From Spirogloea muscicola (Eukaryota > Streptophyta > Zygnematophyceae > Spirogloeales > Spirogloeaceae), in the NCBI GenBank assembly GCA_009602725.1, contig WELB01000256.1, forward strand, positions 146,870 to 169,032: 22,163 nt of DNA. Reading direction: 5' to 3'. Of the stretch, positions 8,921 to 17,639 are shown in pieces. A model generated the notes under the pieces. It saw nothing but the letters and a program-made list of their open reading frames with translations, had not been told where the DNA came from and ran no database searches. Positions within the stretch are counted from its first letter, which is position 1; each line of letters begins with the position of its first letter. The position numbers and the translations under genes were made by a program.

Positions 8921-9304
8921 CAGCCATTGCCCGACTTTGGAAGAGCTCAATGTAGAGAGATCCGGGGCCAAGTCGTCGAGAACACGCCGGCCGCGGAGTT
9001 GGCGTGGTGGGCGGTGGGGTTGGGTGGAGGGGTGGGCGGCGGAGGAGAGCGAGGAGCTGGCGGGCGAGGCAGCTCCGCCGGGCTGCTGGGGCCAGCAACA
9101 GAAGAGGCGGGATCTTGGAGACGGGGCGGGGGCTGTGAAGGTGGAGGAAGGTGAAGGCAGCCCAACAACAGCCGCCAGGAGCTCGCGGGGCTCTCCCCCT
9201 CCTCCCCCTCCCGGCCCCCCCCCCGCGACCGGCGGCGGCCGGCACTCTGCGACCGACCCCCNTTTTTTTTTTTTTTTTTTTTTTTTTTTTTCGCGCCCCT
9301 CCCC
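8921..9304 (+). promoter_or_regulatory. Upstream region of left RWA gene: G-rich tract, N and 29-base T run
   Basis: This stretch separates the retroelement cluster from the RWA start codon. It is strongly G-rich at 8990-9170, pyrimidine-rich at 9190-9260, has an N at 9262 and then 29 T (9263-9291) ending 13 bases before the ATG. It probably contains the promoter and 5'UTR, but no TATA box is obvious. The long open frames crossing it are by-products of biased composition. The right RWA copy is cut off 10 bases before its ATG, so it cannot be compared. Confidence 0.4.
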
Positions 9305-12300
9305 ATGGCCGACGCCGCCGCCGCCGCCGTCGCCGACGCCGTGGCAGCAGCCTCGCAGGACGCGGCCGCCGCCGCCTCCGACGCTGCCATCCCCGTGCCC
9401 ACGTCCCCGGGCCAGCTGGCCTTCTTCCTCGCCTTCGTCCCCCTCCTGGCAGCCTATCTCTATGCCGAGCTCCTCGAGTACAGGAGCCAGCGGAAGCTGC
9501 GCGCCGCCGAAGCTGCCGCGGAGCGCACCCTTAAAGATGAGGAGGCCAACAGCCTCCTGGAGGCCAACGGCAGCGCGCACAAGAGCCCCAGTGCTCCGAC
9601 GCGTCCCCCCACCTCTGCCCGCAGCCAGCTTCTCAGGCACGCGCGCTTCTGCACACCTCTGAGAGTCCTCTCGAGACTGAGATCTGCCCTCTGGTGCCTC
9701 CGCTTGTGCCAGATCGTGCTTCGGATTGTGCTTCGGGATGTTGCCACTCTCGTGACGGCTCTGGCTGCACAATGTGCTGTCCTGTCGCTTGATCAAGTCC
9801 CTGATCGGATATGAGTAAGTTTGTGCAGATTCGTGCTCATGGACGAGGCCTTCTATGCCGAAAATCGCCTAACGCTTCGCGCAATGTGAGTTTTTGATGT
9901 GCGGTGGAACTGCCAGCATCTGGCGGACGTGACTTTTCTGAGCTGCATCCGATGACTCTCGAGTGCTACTGGGCCTGCGGCAAATGCTGAAGTTGCCGTG
10001 CCATTAAAGTGCAGAGCAGAGTTTGGCGGGCTGCTGCTCTACTATTACCTCTGCGACCGGACGCACGTAATTGGGGAGACGGGAAAGGTGAGACTTGCAT
10101 GCTGCACTACCTTCCCCTGTGAAAAAGTGCGAGGCTCATGCAGTTCCCTCCCCCACTGGACCCCGCTTCATCGCGATCGGCCTGTCGTGAGTGCCTTGTG
10201 AGGCGGAGTTGTGCTCGTAGGAGTTTCATGCTGATGGCCAGCGCATAGGGCGCAGCTGACACCAGCTTGGCATCCGGCTTTACCGGTGGTGTGCAGCACT
10301 ACAATCGAGATCTGTTCATCTGTCTATACCTCATCCTCGTCATTGTCGCCTTCTTTACATCCTTGACAAAGCACACTGGGCCGTCCAACCCAGCGAGTGG
10401 GAAGTCCATGCAGTATCTCAACCGCCACCAGACCGAGGAATGGAAAGGCTGGATGCAGGTAAGAAATGGCATTCGATCATGACCGCGAGTGCACAGGTGT
10501 CTGTATATCTTAACCGTTGTTTGCAATCTGGCAATTTGAGGGTCTTCGCTCGTCACTGCAAAGCCGCGTTGTGGGCAAGCCCAAGCCGGCAAGCTCCGAG
10601 CATGACGCAGCATTGTGCGTTTGTTGAAAGCTGTCGTGTCGTAACGAGCTGCAGGGACTCTGCTTGCTGCTATGTACTTTACTAGGTGCTTATCTGCAGC
10701 TTAATGCTCCAGGTTACGCGGTTATCCGGCTGCTCCACAGCTGAGACGTATAGATTACCTTCTTGGGCTAAAGCATGCTCGCCCTGCAGCATCGCTGTTG
10801 GGTCACACTAAAAGTGTGCGGAGGTCCTATGCACAGGTCCTCTTTTTGATATACCACTACTTTGACGCACGGGAGATGTACAATGCCATTCGCATCTTCA
10901 TTGCTGCATACGTGTGGATGACTGGCTTTGGCAACTTCTCCTACTACTACGTTCGCAAGGACTTCAGTCTGGGTAGATTTGCACAGGTAAGCTGGTGATG
11001 ACTGGCGACGGTCTGCTTCTCGCAGCATTCACACCCCAACCCGTCCCCAAAAGCTCGATCGCGGTGACATGCTGCTGCTGGAAGGTGTCGGGCATCTTCT
11101 GAATGATGTCTCTCTACAGAGCAGTGACAATCAAAGGGGTTTGAGATTTGGAGCATTCCCCGCCCAAGAACGTTTCGACCTTGGGCAGGAAGTGTTCAGG
11201 AGCTATTAGATGGGCACTACCAAAGTTGAGGTCAACAGGCTTGACCAATGCAAGGGGCTGCTGAGCCACTTTTCCATTCGTCCTTGCACAGATGATGTGG
11301 CGGCTGAATTTCTTGGTGCTCTTCTGCTGTCTCGCCCTCAACAATGACTACATGCTATACTACATTTGCCCCATGCACACGCTCTTCACCTTGATGGTTT
11401 ACGGCCTGCTGGCTGTTGGGCACAAGTACAACGAGGTGGCTATGGTCATCGCTGCCAAGATTGCAGTCGGGTTTCTGGTGGTTTTCCTGGTTTGGGAGGT
11501 CCCTGGTGTATTCGAGGTTGTCTGGGGACCAACCACATTCCTCACAGGTGTGCCTCACTCCTCCTAAGCCGGACCCAAATTGTGCGTGTTGGGCTGCCAT
11601 GGCTGTCACCCCTGAATATGCAGCTCAAACGTCCACCGCTGAGACCAAACGGTTTTGCACACTCTAGGGAGAGCAGCAGGCGTCGATGGCCAGATCAAGT
11701 GGTAGCAGCTGCTTGCAAGAGCCGGCCTCACTTGTGCTCCCCGCTGCGTGGCACTTGCAGGCTACGTCGATCCAAAGCACCCCGAACTGCCCCTGCTTCA
11801 CGAGTGGCAGTTCCGATCCGGGCTCGACCGGTACATCTGGATTGTCGGCATGATCTATGCTTACTTTCACCCTGCGGTCGAGCGGTGGCTGGAGAAGCTC
11901 GAGGAGATGGAGATCAGGTTGCGAACTACCATACGAGTGGTCATCTCGGCAGTGGCGATTGGGGTTAGCGGCAGTCCCCTCTCCCTTCTTCCCTACTCGA
12001 GGGACTGCCCATACAGGGACCCGGGCCGGGCGACCCCTGGCCAGACGGGCTCTGGCCGGGCCCTCCGTCCGGGGCTGCCTCATGGAAAGTCGATCTGTCA
12101 TCCAGCACGACTTGCCACGTCCTCGCCCTCAAGACTTTGATGAACCCAGCACATTGGTCTCGCTGTAGATGGGGGCTCAGTCTTGCCCTTGATGGTACTT
12201 TGCATGGTACTGTGCTCACGATCGTGCTAACCTCTGCAGGTTGGCTATGTGTGGTACGAGAACATCTACAGACTCGACAAGCTCAGCTACAATGCGGTCC

Positions 12301-13863
12301 ACCCGTACACCTCCTGGATTCCCATCACGTACAGTCCTCATCCTGCTCTCTTGCGGTCCACTGAGGAATCTCTTGCTCGGCTGCTTTGTGCAGTGCATAG
12401 TTGTAGACATTGATATCTCATGTGCAGTCCACCTCCTGCATCATGTATAGTGGCTCCGAACACCATACACTGACCCCCTACTCCGAGTGCTCGGTCATGT
12501 TGCCTCCATGTCCGTTCCCTGCTTGCACCCATTGCAAGCCTCGAAGTGCATGATACGTTTACAGAATGCAGCAGTTTCAAAGGCCTCAGCTCTCAAGTGC
12601 TGTGCACTTTGCACAGTGTGTACCTTGTCCTGAGGAATCTCAACCAAGGGCTCCGGAACTGGTCTCTGACCCTGTTTGCGTGAGTACCTCTAACTCTGTC
12701 TTGATGCTCAAAAGTTTGACGGCCTGGATTGTGACTCTGTCTGACATTGGTCTGCTCTTCGAGGCCTTGGCTCACAATGGCAGATTTGTAACTCTGTCTG
12801 ACAGTGGTCTGCTCTTTGAGGCCTTGGCTCACAACGGCAGATCTCAGAATACGGCACTTTGCTTAATCTCCTGGCTCGCCTCCTGGCGCACAAGTGAATC
12901 ACCAACAGCCACAGTGTGGTGTTGTGTTTGCCCGTCACTCGGTACTGGTGGGATTGCTCGTCGGGCTGACATGCGTCATGTGCTGCCTGCACAGATGGCT
13001 GGGCAAGATCACCTTGGAGACATACATTGGGCAGTTCCACATCTGGCTGAGGTCGGTCTCACCACAACTTGCTGCCACTACGCATGCAGGGTGACAGAAG
13101 TACTCCAATTGATCTCGCATGGCTCCATGGCCGTGCAAGATCAGCCGCTGCTGTGGAGTATGTGGATGTGTAGTAAAAACCCAATGTCATATCGCTGATG
13201 GGGTGGTCCTGGGGCCTGTTGCAACAGATCGGATATCCCCAATGGGCAGCCAAAGCACTTGCTGAGCTTCCTAGGGGGTGACTACCCTTTGGTGAATTTT
13301 CTCCTGACTTCTGCAATCTACATAGTGGTGAGCGCGCCTCCACCCACCGACCATCACCGGTCATGCCTCATCGTGCTGCCATTCTCGGCAGGTAGCCTCA
13401 ATTTCTGTCCAGAGGTCCTGCGGCGCAAATTACCGTGGGCTCTGCATCAGAAGCATGATACGAGCGTGTCCCGCGCTTGCAGGTGTCCCTGCGCCTGTTT
13501 GAGCTCACAAACACGCTCAAGAACGCTTTCGTGCCTGCAAAGGACAACAAGAAGCTGTTGGACAACATGATTGCAGCAGCCGTTCTGGGAGCCACCATAT
13601 ATACCGCAGCATATCTATTGATCCACATCCCTCAAGCACTGGTGAGCACTCGAAGTGGGGGTCCCACCTGCTGTATGCCCGTCTCGGCAAGGATTGGGGT
13701 TATCACTGGCATGCTGCCAGAAACGGGCTCTACATGTATCCTGTCAAAGGTGCCGCTAGCTAGCACAGTGAACACTCAGCAGTCGGCTAAACTTGTCTCG
13801 GGACCTCCTGCGGCCTACGCCTCTTACGTTCCTTTTCTCTGTTGGATTCCTGCGCAGGGGTAG
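9305..13863 (+). CDS. RWA: RWA / Cas1p-type polysaccharide O-acetyltransferase, left copy
   Basis: Thirteen phase-matched exons: 9305-9636, 9829-9885, 10015-10087, 10297-10458, 10837-10986, 11292-11547, 11761-11963, 12240-12328, 12617-12679, 12995-13051, 13228-13327, 13483-13641 and 13858-13863, giving 568 residues, a normal RWA length. Conserved blocks: YNRDLF (156-161), [13 protein letters not shown] (196-208), [24 protein letters not shown] (284-296), [16 protein letters not shown] (355-370), [10 protein letters not shown] (432-441), [19 protein letters not shown] (463-481), NGQPK (486-490). Plant RWA proteins are multi-membrane Golgi proteins of the Cas1p/CASD1 family needed to acetylate wall polysaccharides; like them this protein has no N-terminal SGNH esterase domain. 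An Ala-rich segment precedes the first membrane span. Intron 1 is GC-AG. Exon 7 has a weak GTTAGC donor. A second copy lies inverted at 17640-22153. Confidence 0.93.
12727..12841 (+). repeat. 57-bp tandem duplication in intron 9 of left RWA
   Basis: Two adjacent units of about 57 bp (from about 12727 and from about 12783) share 'actctgtctgaca', 'ggtctgctct' and 'gaggccttggctcacaa'. The corresponding intron of the right copy (about 18690-18760) has only one unit. The duplication therefore arose after the two gene copies separated, or was lost on the right. Confidence 0.85.
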
Positions 13864-14420
13864 TGTGCCATACGTCAGGCAGTCCTGAGCAATATTCTTC
13901 CCTGCAATCTTTAAACCGGGTGCCGAGCTTCTTAACTCGGTGGTGTTGCCCGCAGCCCGCGCACATTGAGAACATCGATCAGAGCTTGTATGGGAGTACA
14001 AGCTGTGTAAAATAGGCTAGGCGGGCTTGTTTAGTGAAAGTGTCTCGTTAAGGGTCAGCATGATAGACGTCGCTTGCAAAGCCAGGCAGCATATGGACGA
14101 GCACCTGCCTTTCCTGGACGGCGATGCCTGGGTTGGTTATCCCATTGTCAAGGACATTCGTCGGGCGAAGGTCCCCCCTTGATGCCTTCATTATTTGCTG
14201 TGCGGCCATCGCATGGTCGCGCGGCCAATGCGCGCAGGGCGAGAAGAGGCTGCACATGCCAGGTTCACATTGTTGCATTGCTTCTACACCTATGCCACGT
14301 GCACACTTCTGTAGCTTGATGCTGAGGCGTACACGTATTCATGCCTGGCAAGGCAGGCGTTGGGGGAAATGCCATGGCCACTCGTAGCACTTGACTCGTC
14401 GAGAAGCTGCTGAAAGAACA
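13864..14420 (+). other. 3' flank of left RWA, shared with the right copy
   Basis: This flank continues the inverted duplication; its counterpart is 17639-17065 on the minus strand. A TGTAA motif at 14006-14010, the usual polyadenylation signal of green algae, is kept in the other copy. Downstream, about 14150-14280 is almost as conserved between copies as the exons. Both strands are open there (e.g. DAFIICCAAIAWSRGQC in the RWA sense), but no known family is recognised. Confidence 0.6.
14006..14010 (+). terminator. Likely polyadenylation signal TGTAA, left RWA
   Basis: TGTAA is the common poly(A) signal in chlorophyte algae. It lies about 145 bases after the predicted stop and is conserved in the inverted copy. 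Confidence 0.5.
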
Positions 14421-14582
14421 GATTCACGTACTTGTTTCACACCCTTCTCATCTTGCACTAGCTTTTGCGTGGACAGTGTAGTTTCTTAAATTGGCCACCC
14501 TTCCCTTTCATGCACACCTTCTCTCTTGTGGTGTGATCGACTAAGTGATGCTTGAGAACGTGAGCCGTACATGTCACTTTAG
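14421..14582. other. Short spacer, nothing recognised
   Basis: Left-arm sequence after the end of the inverted duplication. It is pyrimidine-rich, without ORF, hairpin unit or RNA gene that I can see. Confidence 0.4.
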
Positions 14583-14937
14583 GCTAAGCATTGCAAGGTA
14601 TACGAGCCCACCAGAGGGAGCGGCACTGCGAGTACGACTGAAGAAAGACTCTTCCAAGCTGTGATTGGGCAACCCGGGAAGCATATGAATCCTGGACTGA
14701 ATGAACATTGGCAGCAGGTCAGAAACGTGGGTCTGAAGACAGTCATGCCCCCCTTTAACATAAAGCGGAGGCTGCTGGATGTTGCTCCTGTCGTTCACAA
14801 ATGGACGTGAACGTCAGGAGCGGCCTAAGGAGCAGCCAGAGCAGGAAGACTTTGAGGTCATGGGCTCTCGCCGGGCGTCAGTCGCTCCCTGTTCTCGGCC
14901 CAATTCATCTCGCCGTACAAAATGGATGATTTTGTAA
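14583..14937 (+). pseudogene. Unidentified protein fragment, probably a frameshifted pseudogene
   Basis: An uninterrupted 75-codon frame (14583-14810) reads KHCKVYEPTRGSGTAS, EERLFQAVIGQPGKHMNPGL, NEHWQQVRNVGLKTVM and NIKRRLLDVAPVVHKWT before TGA. A second frame, shifted by one, continues from 14809 as ERQERPKEQPEQEDFEVMGS to TAA at 14935-14937. The second stop lies within a TGTAA motif. Both segments have the look of coding sequence, but there is no start codon near the beginning and I do not recognise the family. It could be the 3' part of a gene broken by the subtelomeric rearrangement or part of a transposon. It is absent from the right arm. Confidence 0.35.
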
Positions 14938-14989
14938 TGAGTGTGGGATGCTGTAGAACCCAGCGCAGATCACGGGTCGTGTCAGCCCA

Positions 14990-15130
14990 CTTCGATAGAA
15001 GAAAGTGCTCGCCCATAGAGAAGAGGGGCCTGGCAAAGCCAGCCTAAAAACGAATGGACAATGTCCAAAGCCAAAGAAAGAGGAGCCGGAAAAAGGACTA
15101 CACTACAAGCACTCCGCCTAAAGCCGAGAC
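14990..15130 (-). repeat. Retroelement 3' tail, antisense
   Basis: A minus-strand hairpin unit at 15025-15044, followed by the 'tggacaa' and 'agaaagtgctcgccc' flanks, closely matches the unit at 8041-8100. It is the likely 3' tail of the copy at 15204-15570. Confidence 0.5.
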
Positions 15131-15203
15131 CCAGAGCCGGCGGCCATAGCACGGCCTGCTCGCGTGTGGACGTCGTGGGCAAGGGAGCGTTGAAGCGACA
15201 CCG

Positions 15204-15570
15204 CTAACCCAGGCGCATGCGGAAGACTTGGGCGAGCGAACCGGCGGCGTTGAAGCCGGTCATCGCCCCTGGCAGACCCGGCCGCCGGTCAATGGCCTGG
15301 CGGGCAAGTTGCTGAAGGAGATCCAGCCAGCGGCTGCCGAAAGCCCCGTATACATCTACCGCCAGGGCCGCGAATTCATCCCCAACCGGGTGATCAGCAT
15401 GTTTTCGCTCCTTGCTTAGGACCGCCAGGCCGACCGCGTGCCCTGCAAACGACGCCGATCTGGTGGGATTGGCGGAGTTGATGCAGTCAGTTGTCACCAC
15501 ATCGGCGATGATGTGGGGACCGCCGCCTGGCTGGATGGCGACCAGGTCGACGCGTCGTGTATGAGAACAG
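15204..15570 (-). pseudogene. Longest retroelement ORF fragment (C-terminal region)
   Basis: The minus strand is open from about 15570 to the TAG at 15206-15204. It reads RRVDLVAIQPGGGPHIIADV, DCINSANPT, AGHAVGLAVLSKERKHADH, VGDEFAALAVDVYGAFGSRW, LDLLQQLARQA and FNAAGSLAQVFRMRLG. The succession 'DL..P.GG....DV....P', 'A..KERKHA', 'F..LAVDVYGAFG', 'LL..LA' resembles the post-catalytic C-terminus of algal LINE reverse transcriptases as I recall it. The SLQRS tail present at 8594 is lost here by an early stop. It abuts another copy at 15590-15735, in the same orientation. Confidence 0.55.
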
Positions 15571-15589
15571 GAGCGGCAAGATTAACTGG

Positions 15590-15735
15590 TGGCTGGGAGA
15601 GGCCAGCCCAAAGAAAATGCACAAGGTCTGAAGGAGCCGGAGCGCTAAGGACTGCAACAGCAGTAAGCGAACTCTCAGTAACCTCTGGTCAGTAGATGCA
15701 AATCTGAATGGCTAGCAGGCGGAAAGACGTCTCCC
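15590..15735 (-). pseudogene. Retroelement ORF end and 3' tail, nested upstream of the previous copy
   Basis: From about 15735 the minus strand encodes VFPPASHSDLHLLTRGY with TGA at 15677-15675. The tail follows, with a hairpin at 15591-15609, and then runs directly into the 5' end of the copy at 15570. Same-orientation, end-to-end stacking of truncated copies next to a telomere is reminiscent of the nested Zepp LINE arrays described in Chlorella; identity with Zepp is not established. Confidence 0.5.
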
Positions 15736-15780
15736 AGAGTATGGGGCTGGCCATCCGCGCCCAAATTGATGGGCATCATT

Positions 15781-16018
15781 TTAGGGTTAAAGGGTTCGGG
15801 TTTAGGGCTTACCGGGTTCAGGGTTTAGGGTTTAGGGTTTAGGGTTTAGGGTTTAGGGTTTAGGGTTTAGGGTTTAGGGTTTAGGGTTTAGGGTTTAGGG
15901 TTTAGGGTTTAGGGTTTATGGTTTAGGGTTTAGGGTTTAGGGTTTAGGGTTTAGGGTTTAGGGTTTAGGGTTTAGGGTTTAGGGTTTAGGGTTTAGGGTT
16001 TAGGGTTTAGGGTTTAGG
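15781..16018 (+). repeat. Telomere repeat array (TTTAGGG)n
   Basis: Degenerate repeats (15781-15820) lead into a near-perfect TTTAGGG array with one TTTATGG variant at about 15914-15920. The G-rich strand runs toward the gap, as expected for a chromosome end pointing right. TTTAGGG is the plant/Chlorella type and differs from the TTTTAGGG of Chlamydomonas. Confidence 0.97.
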
Positions 16019-16022
16019 NNNN
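16019..16022. other. Assembly gap NNNN at telomere-telomere junction
   Basis: Four Ns lie exactly where the repeat flips from TTTAGGG to CCCTAAA. The short fixed gap suggests a scaffolding or read-merge join and not a sequenced junction. Confidence 0.9.
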
Positions 16023-16173
16023 TAAACCCTAAACCCTAAACCCTAAACCCTAAACCCTAAACCCTAAACCCTAACCCCTAAACCTTAACCCTAAACCCTA
16101 AACCCTAAACCCTAAACCCTAACCCTAAACCCTAAACCCTAAACCCTAAACCCTAAACCCTAAAATAAAACCC
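16023..16173 (-). repeat. Telomere repeat array (CCCTAAA)n, opposite orientation
   Basis: CCCTAAA repeats with a few variants (CCCTAACC, CCTTAACC) fade at about 16166-16180 as 'aaaataaaacccctaaa'. Read on the minus strand this is TTTAGGG pointing left, i.e. a second chromosome end facing the first. Confidence 0.97.
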
Positions 16174-16800
16174 CTAAACTCGCGTGCAACAGCAGAGACA
16201 GGAGAGCTAAAGCATCTGTTGGAAGACATGCGCGGGAACAAGGCGTAAAGCCGAGTAGCTTTTAAAACTGGTCACACATGCGGTTGGTGCATAAGATTCA
16301 GCTGAAAGCGCTCATTCTGGCAAGTATCGTTGACAAAATGTTAAGGGTTTAGGGTTTAGGGTTTAGGGTTTTTGACAATAAGTAACAGACGGATATAAAA
16401 TGAGGTCTGTAAATTCAAATGAGACAGTTGGATCGAGATGAGGACGAGCAAGGAGAAAATTGAAGCCAATAGATAGAGCAACAGGCCGCTATTATCACAT
16501 GACAAGGGTGGGGGCAACATATAGATAAATAAATAAATCAATCAATGAATCAATGAAAAATGCCGCGCTCCTAAACCCTAAACCCTAAAAAGCCTAAACC
16601 TAAGCGCCTGGAACACATGCGTATGTCGCCCGCTACAGCAGACGTTGACTTTGAGGAGGACCGTGGTTCCTAAGCGCGCCCCATTCGCCCTTGGAGGATC
16701 TGCAAAGGCTTGAATTCTGTCTCGGCCAGAGATTTGGTAATTCAGGAGGGCGTTCGACCAATCAGTGACACATGGGTACTGGGCATGACGGCCTAGCAGC
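16174..16800. other. Right-arm subtelomeric spacer with interstitial telomere tracts
   Basis: There is no gene. It contains a TTTAGGG tract at about 16344-16370 (+), an AT-rich segment 16371-16565 with AAAT/CAAT tetranucleotide runs at about 16525-16555, and a CCCTAAA tract at about 16571-16590. None of this occurs in the left arm. Confidence 0.6.
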
Positions 16801-17065
16801 AGCCGGCTTCCGTCTATAGATGTGCTTGCCTTGTGCTGCTTGGGCTTTTAGTCATACAAAAACGCTTTCCCTGTCAGCCCAGCTCGTTGCCTGCATTGAA
16901 ATCCAACAACCAGCAAGCAATGAGCCGCGATCACCATCCAGCCTACTGCCCTCGCAACAGCGTCTGGCTTCCCCGAAAATCAATTCCTTGCACCCAGCCC
17001 ATCCGAGGCCTAGCAGTAGGCAGCCTGCCTCCCGACTCGTTTACAACACCCCTCCACTCGCGGAG
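16801..17065. other. Right-arm-specific sequence, possible coding fragment unproven
   Basis: Overlapping open frames on the plus strand from 16820 and 16833 run into the duplicated block. One includes SKEDAGFFQQLLDMSSAASG, which looks protein-like, but no family or splice structure can be supported. The inverted duplication begins at about 17065. Confidence 0.3.
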
Positions 17066-17639
17066 CAAAGAGGATGCAGGATTCTTTCAGCAGCTTCTCG
17101 ACATGTCAAGCGCTGCGAGTGGCCGTGGATCTATCTCATATCTCCCACGCCTGCCTTGCCAGGCATAATTACTTGTACGCCTCAGCATCAAGCTACAGAA
17201 GTGTGCACGTGGCATAAATTAGAATGGATGCAACAATGTGAAGCCGGCATGTGCAGCATCTTCTCGCTCTGCACGCATTGGCCGCGCGACCATGCGATGG
17301 CTGCACAGCAAATAATGAAGGCATCAAGGGGGGACCTTCGTCTAATGAATGTCCTTGAGAATGGGAGAATCAACCCCAGGCATTGCCGTCCAGGAGAGGC
17401 AGCCTTTCAGAGTGCTCGTCGTAATGCTGCCTGGACGTGCAAGCGAGGTCTATCATGCTGTCCCTTGACAAGACACTTTCAGTAAACGAGCCCGCATATT
17501 TTACACAGCTTGTACTCCTATAGAAGCTCTGATCGATGTTCTCGATCTACGCGGGCTGCGGGCAACACCACCGAGTGAAGAAGCTGGGCACCCGATTGCA
17601 GGGAAGAACTTTGCTCAGTAGTGCCTGAAGTATGGCATA
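17065..17639 (-). other. 3' flank of right RWA, counterpart of 13864-14420
   Basis: The sequence matches the left 3' flank in inverted orientation up to about 17065, where similarity ends at 'cagcagcttctcgac'. A TGTAA (minus) lies at 17505-17501. The block at about 17200-17350 is highly similar to 14150-14300, with mostly single-base changes. Small indels have broken the frames outside it. Confidence 0.6.
17501..17505 (-). terminator. Likely polyadenylation signal TGTAA, right RWA
   Basis: TGTAA lies at the same relative place as in the left copy, inside the shared 'agctgtgtaaaata' context. Confidence 0.5.

Noticed and set aside
9263-9291. T run read as the poly(A) tail of an antisense retrocopy
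   Set aside because: The body of such a retrocopy would have to be the RWA gene in antisense, with introns, which makes no sense.
8835-9796. Long open frames on both strands across the upstream region of RWA (up to about 290 codons)
   Set aside because: They run through the N and the T run, are low-complexity (Pro/Ser/Arg or Gly/Glu) and overlap exon 1 of RWA in other frames. They reflect base composition.
15781-16173. CRISPR-like or satellite array
   Set aside because: The 7-bp unit without spacers is the telomere repeat, and the organism is eukaryotic.
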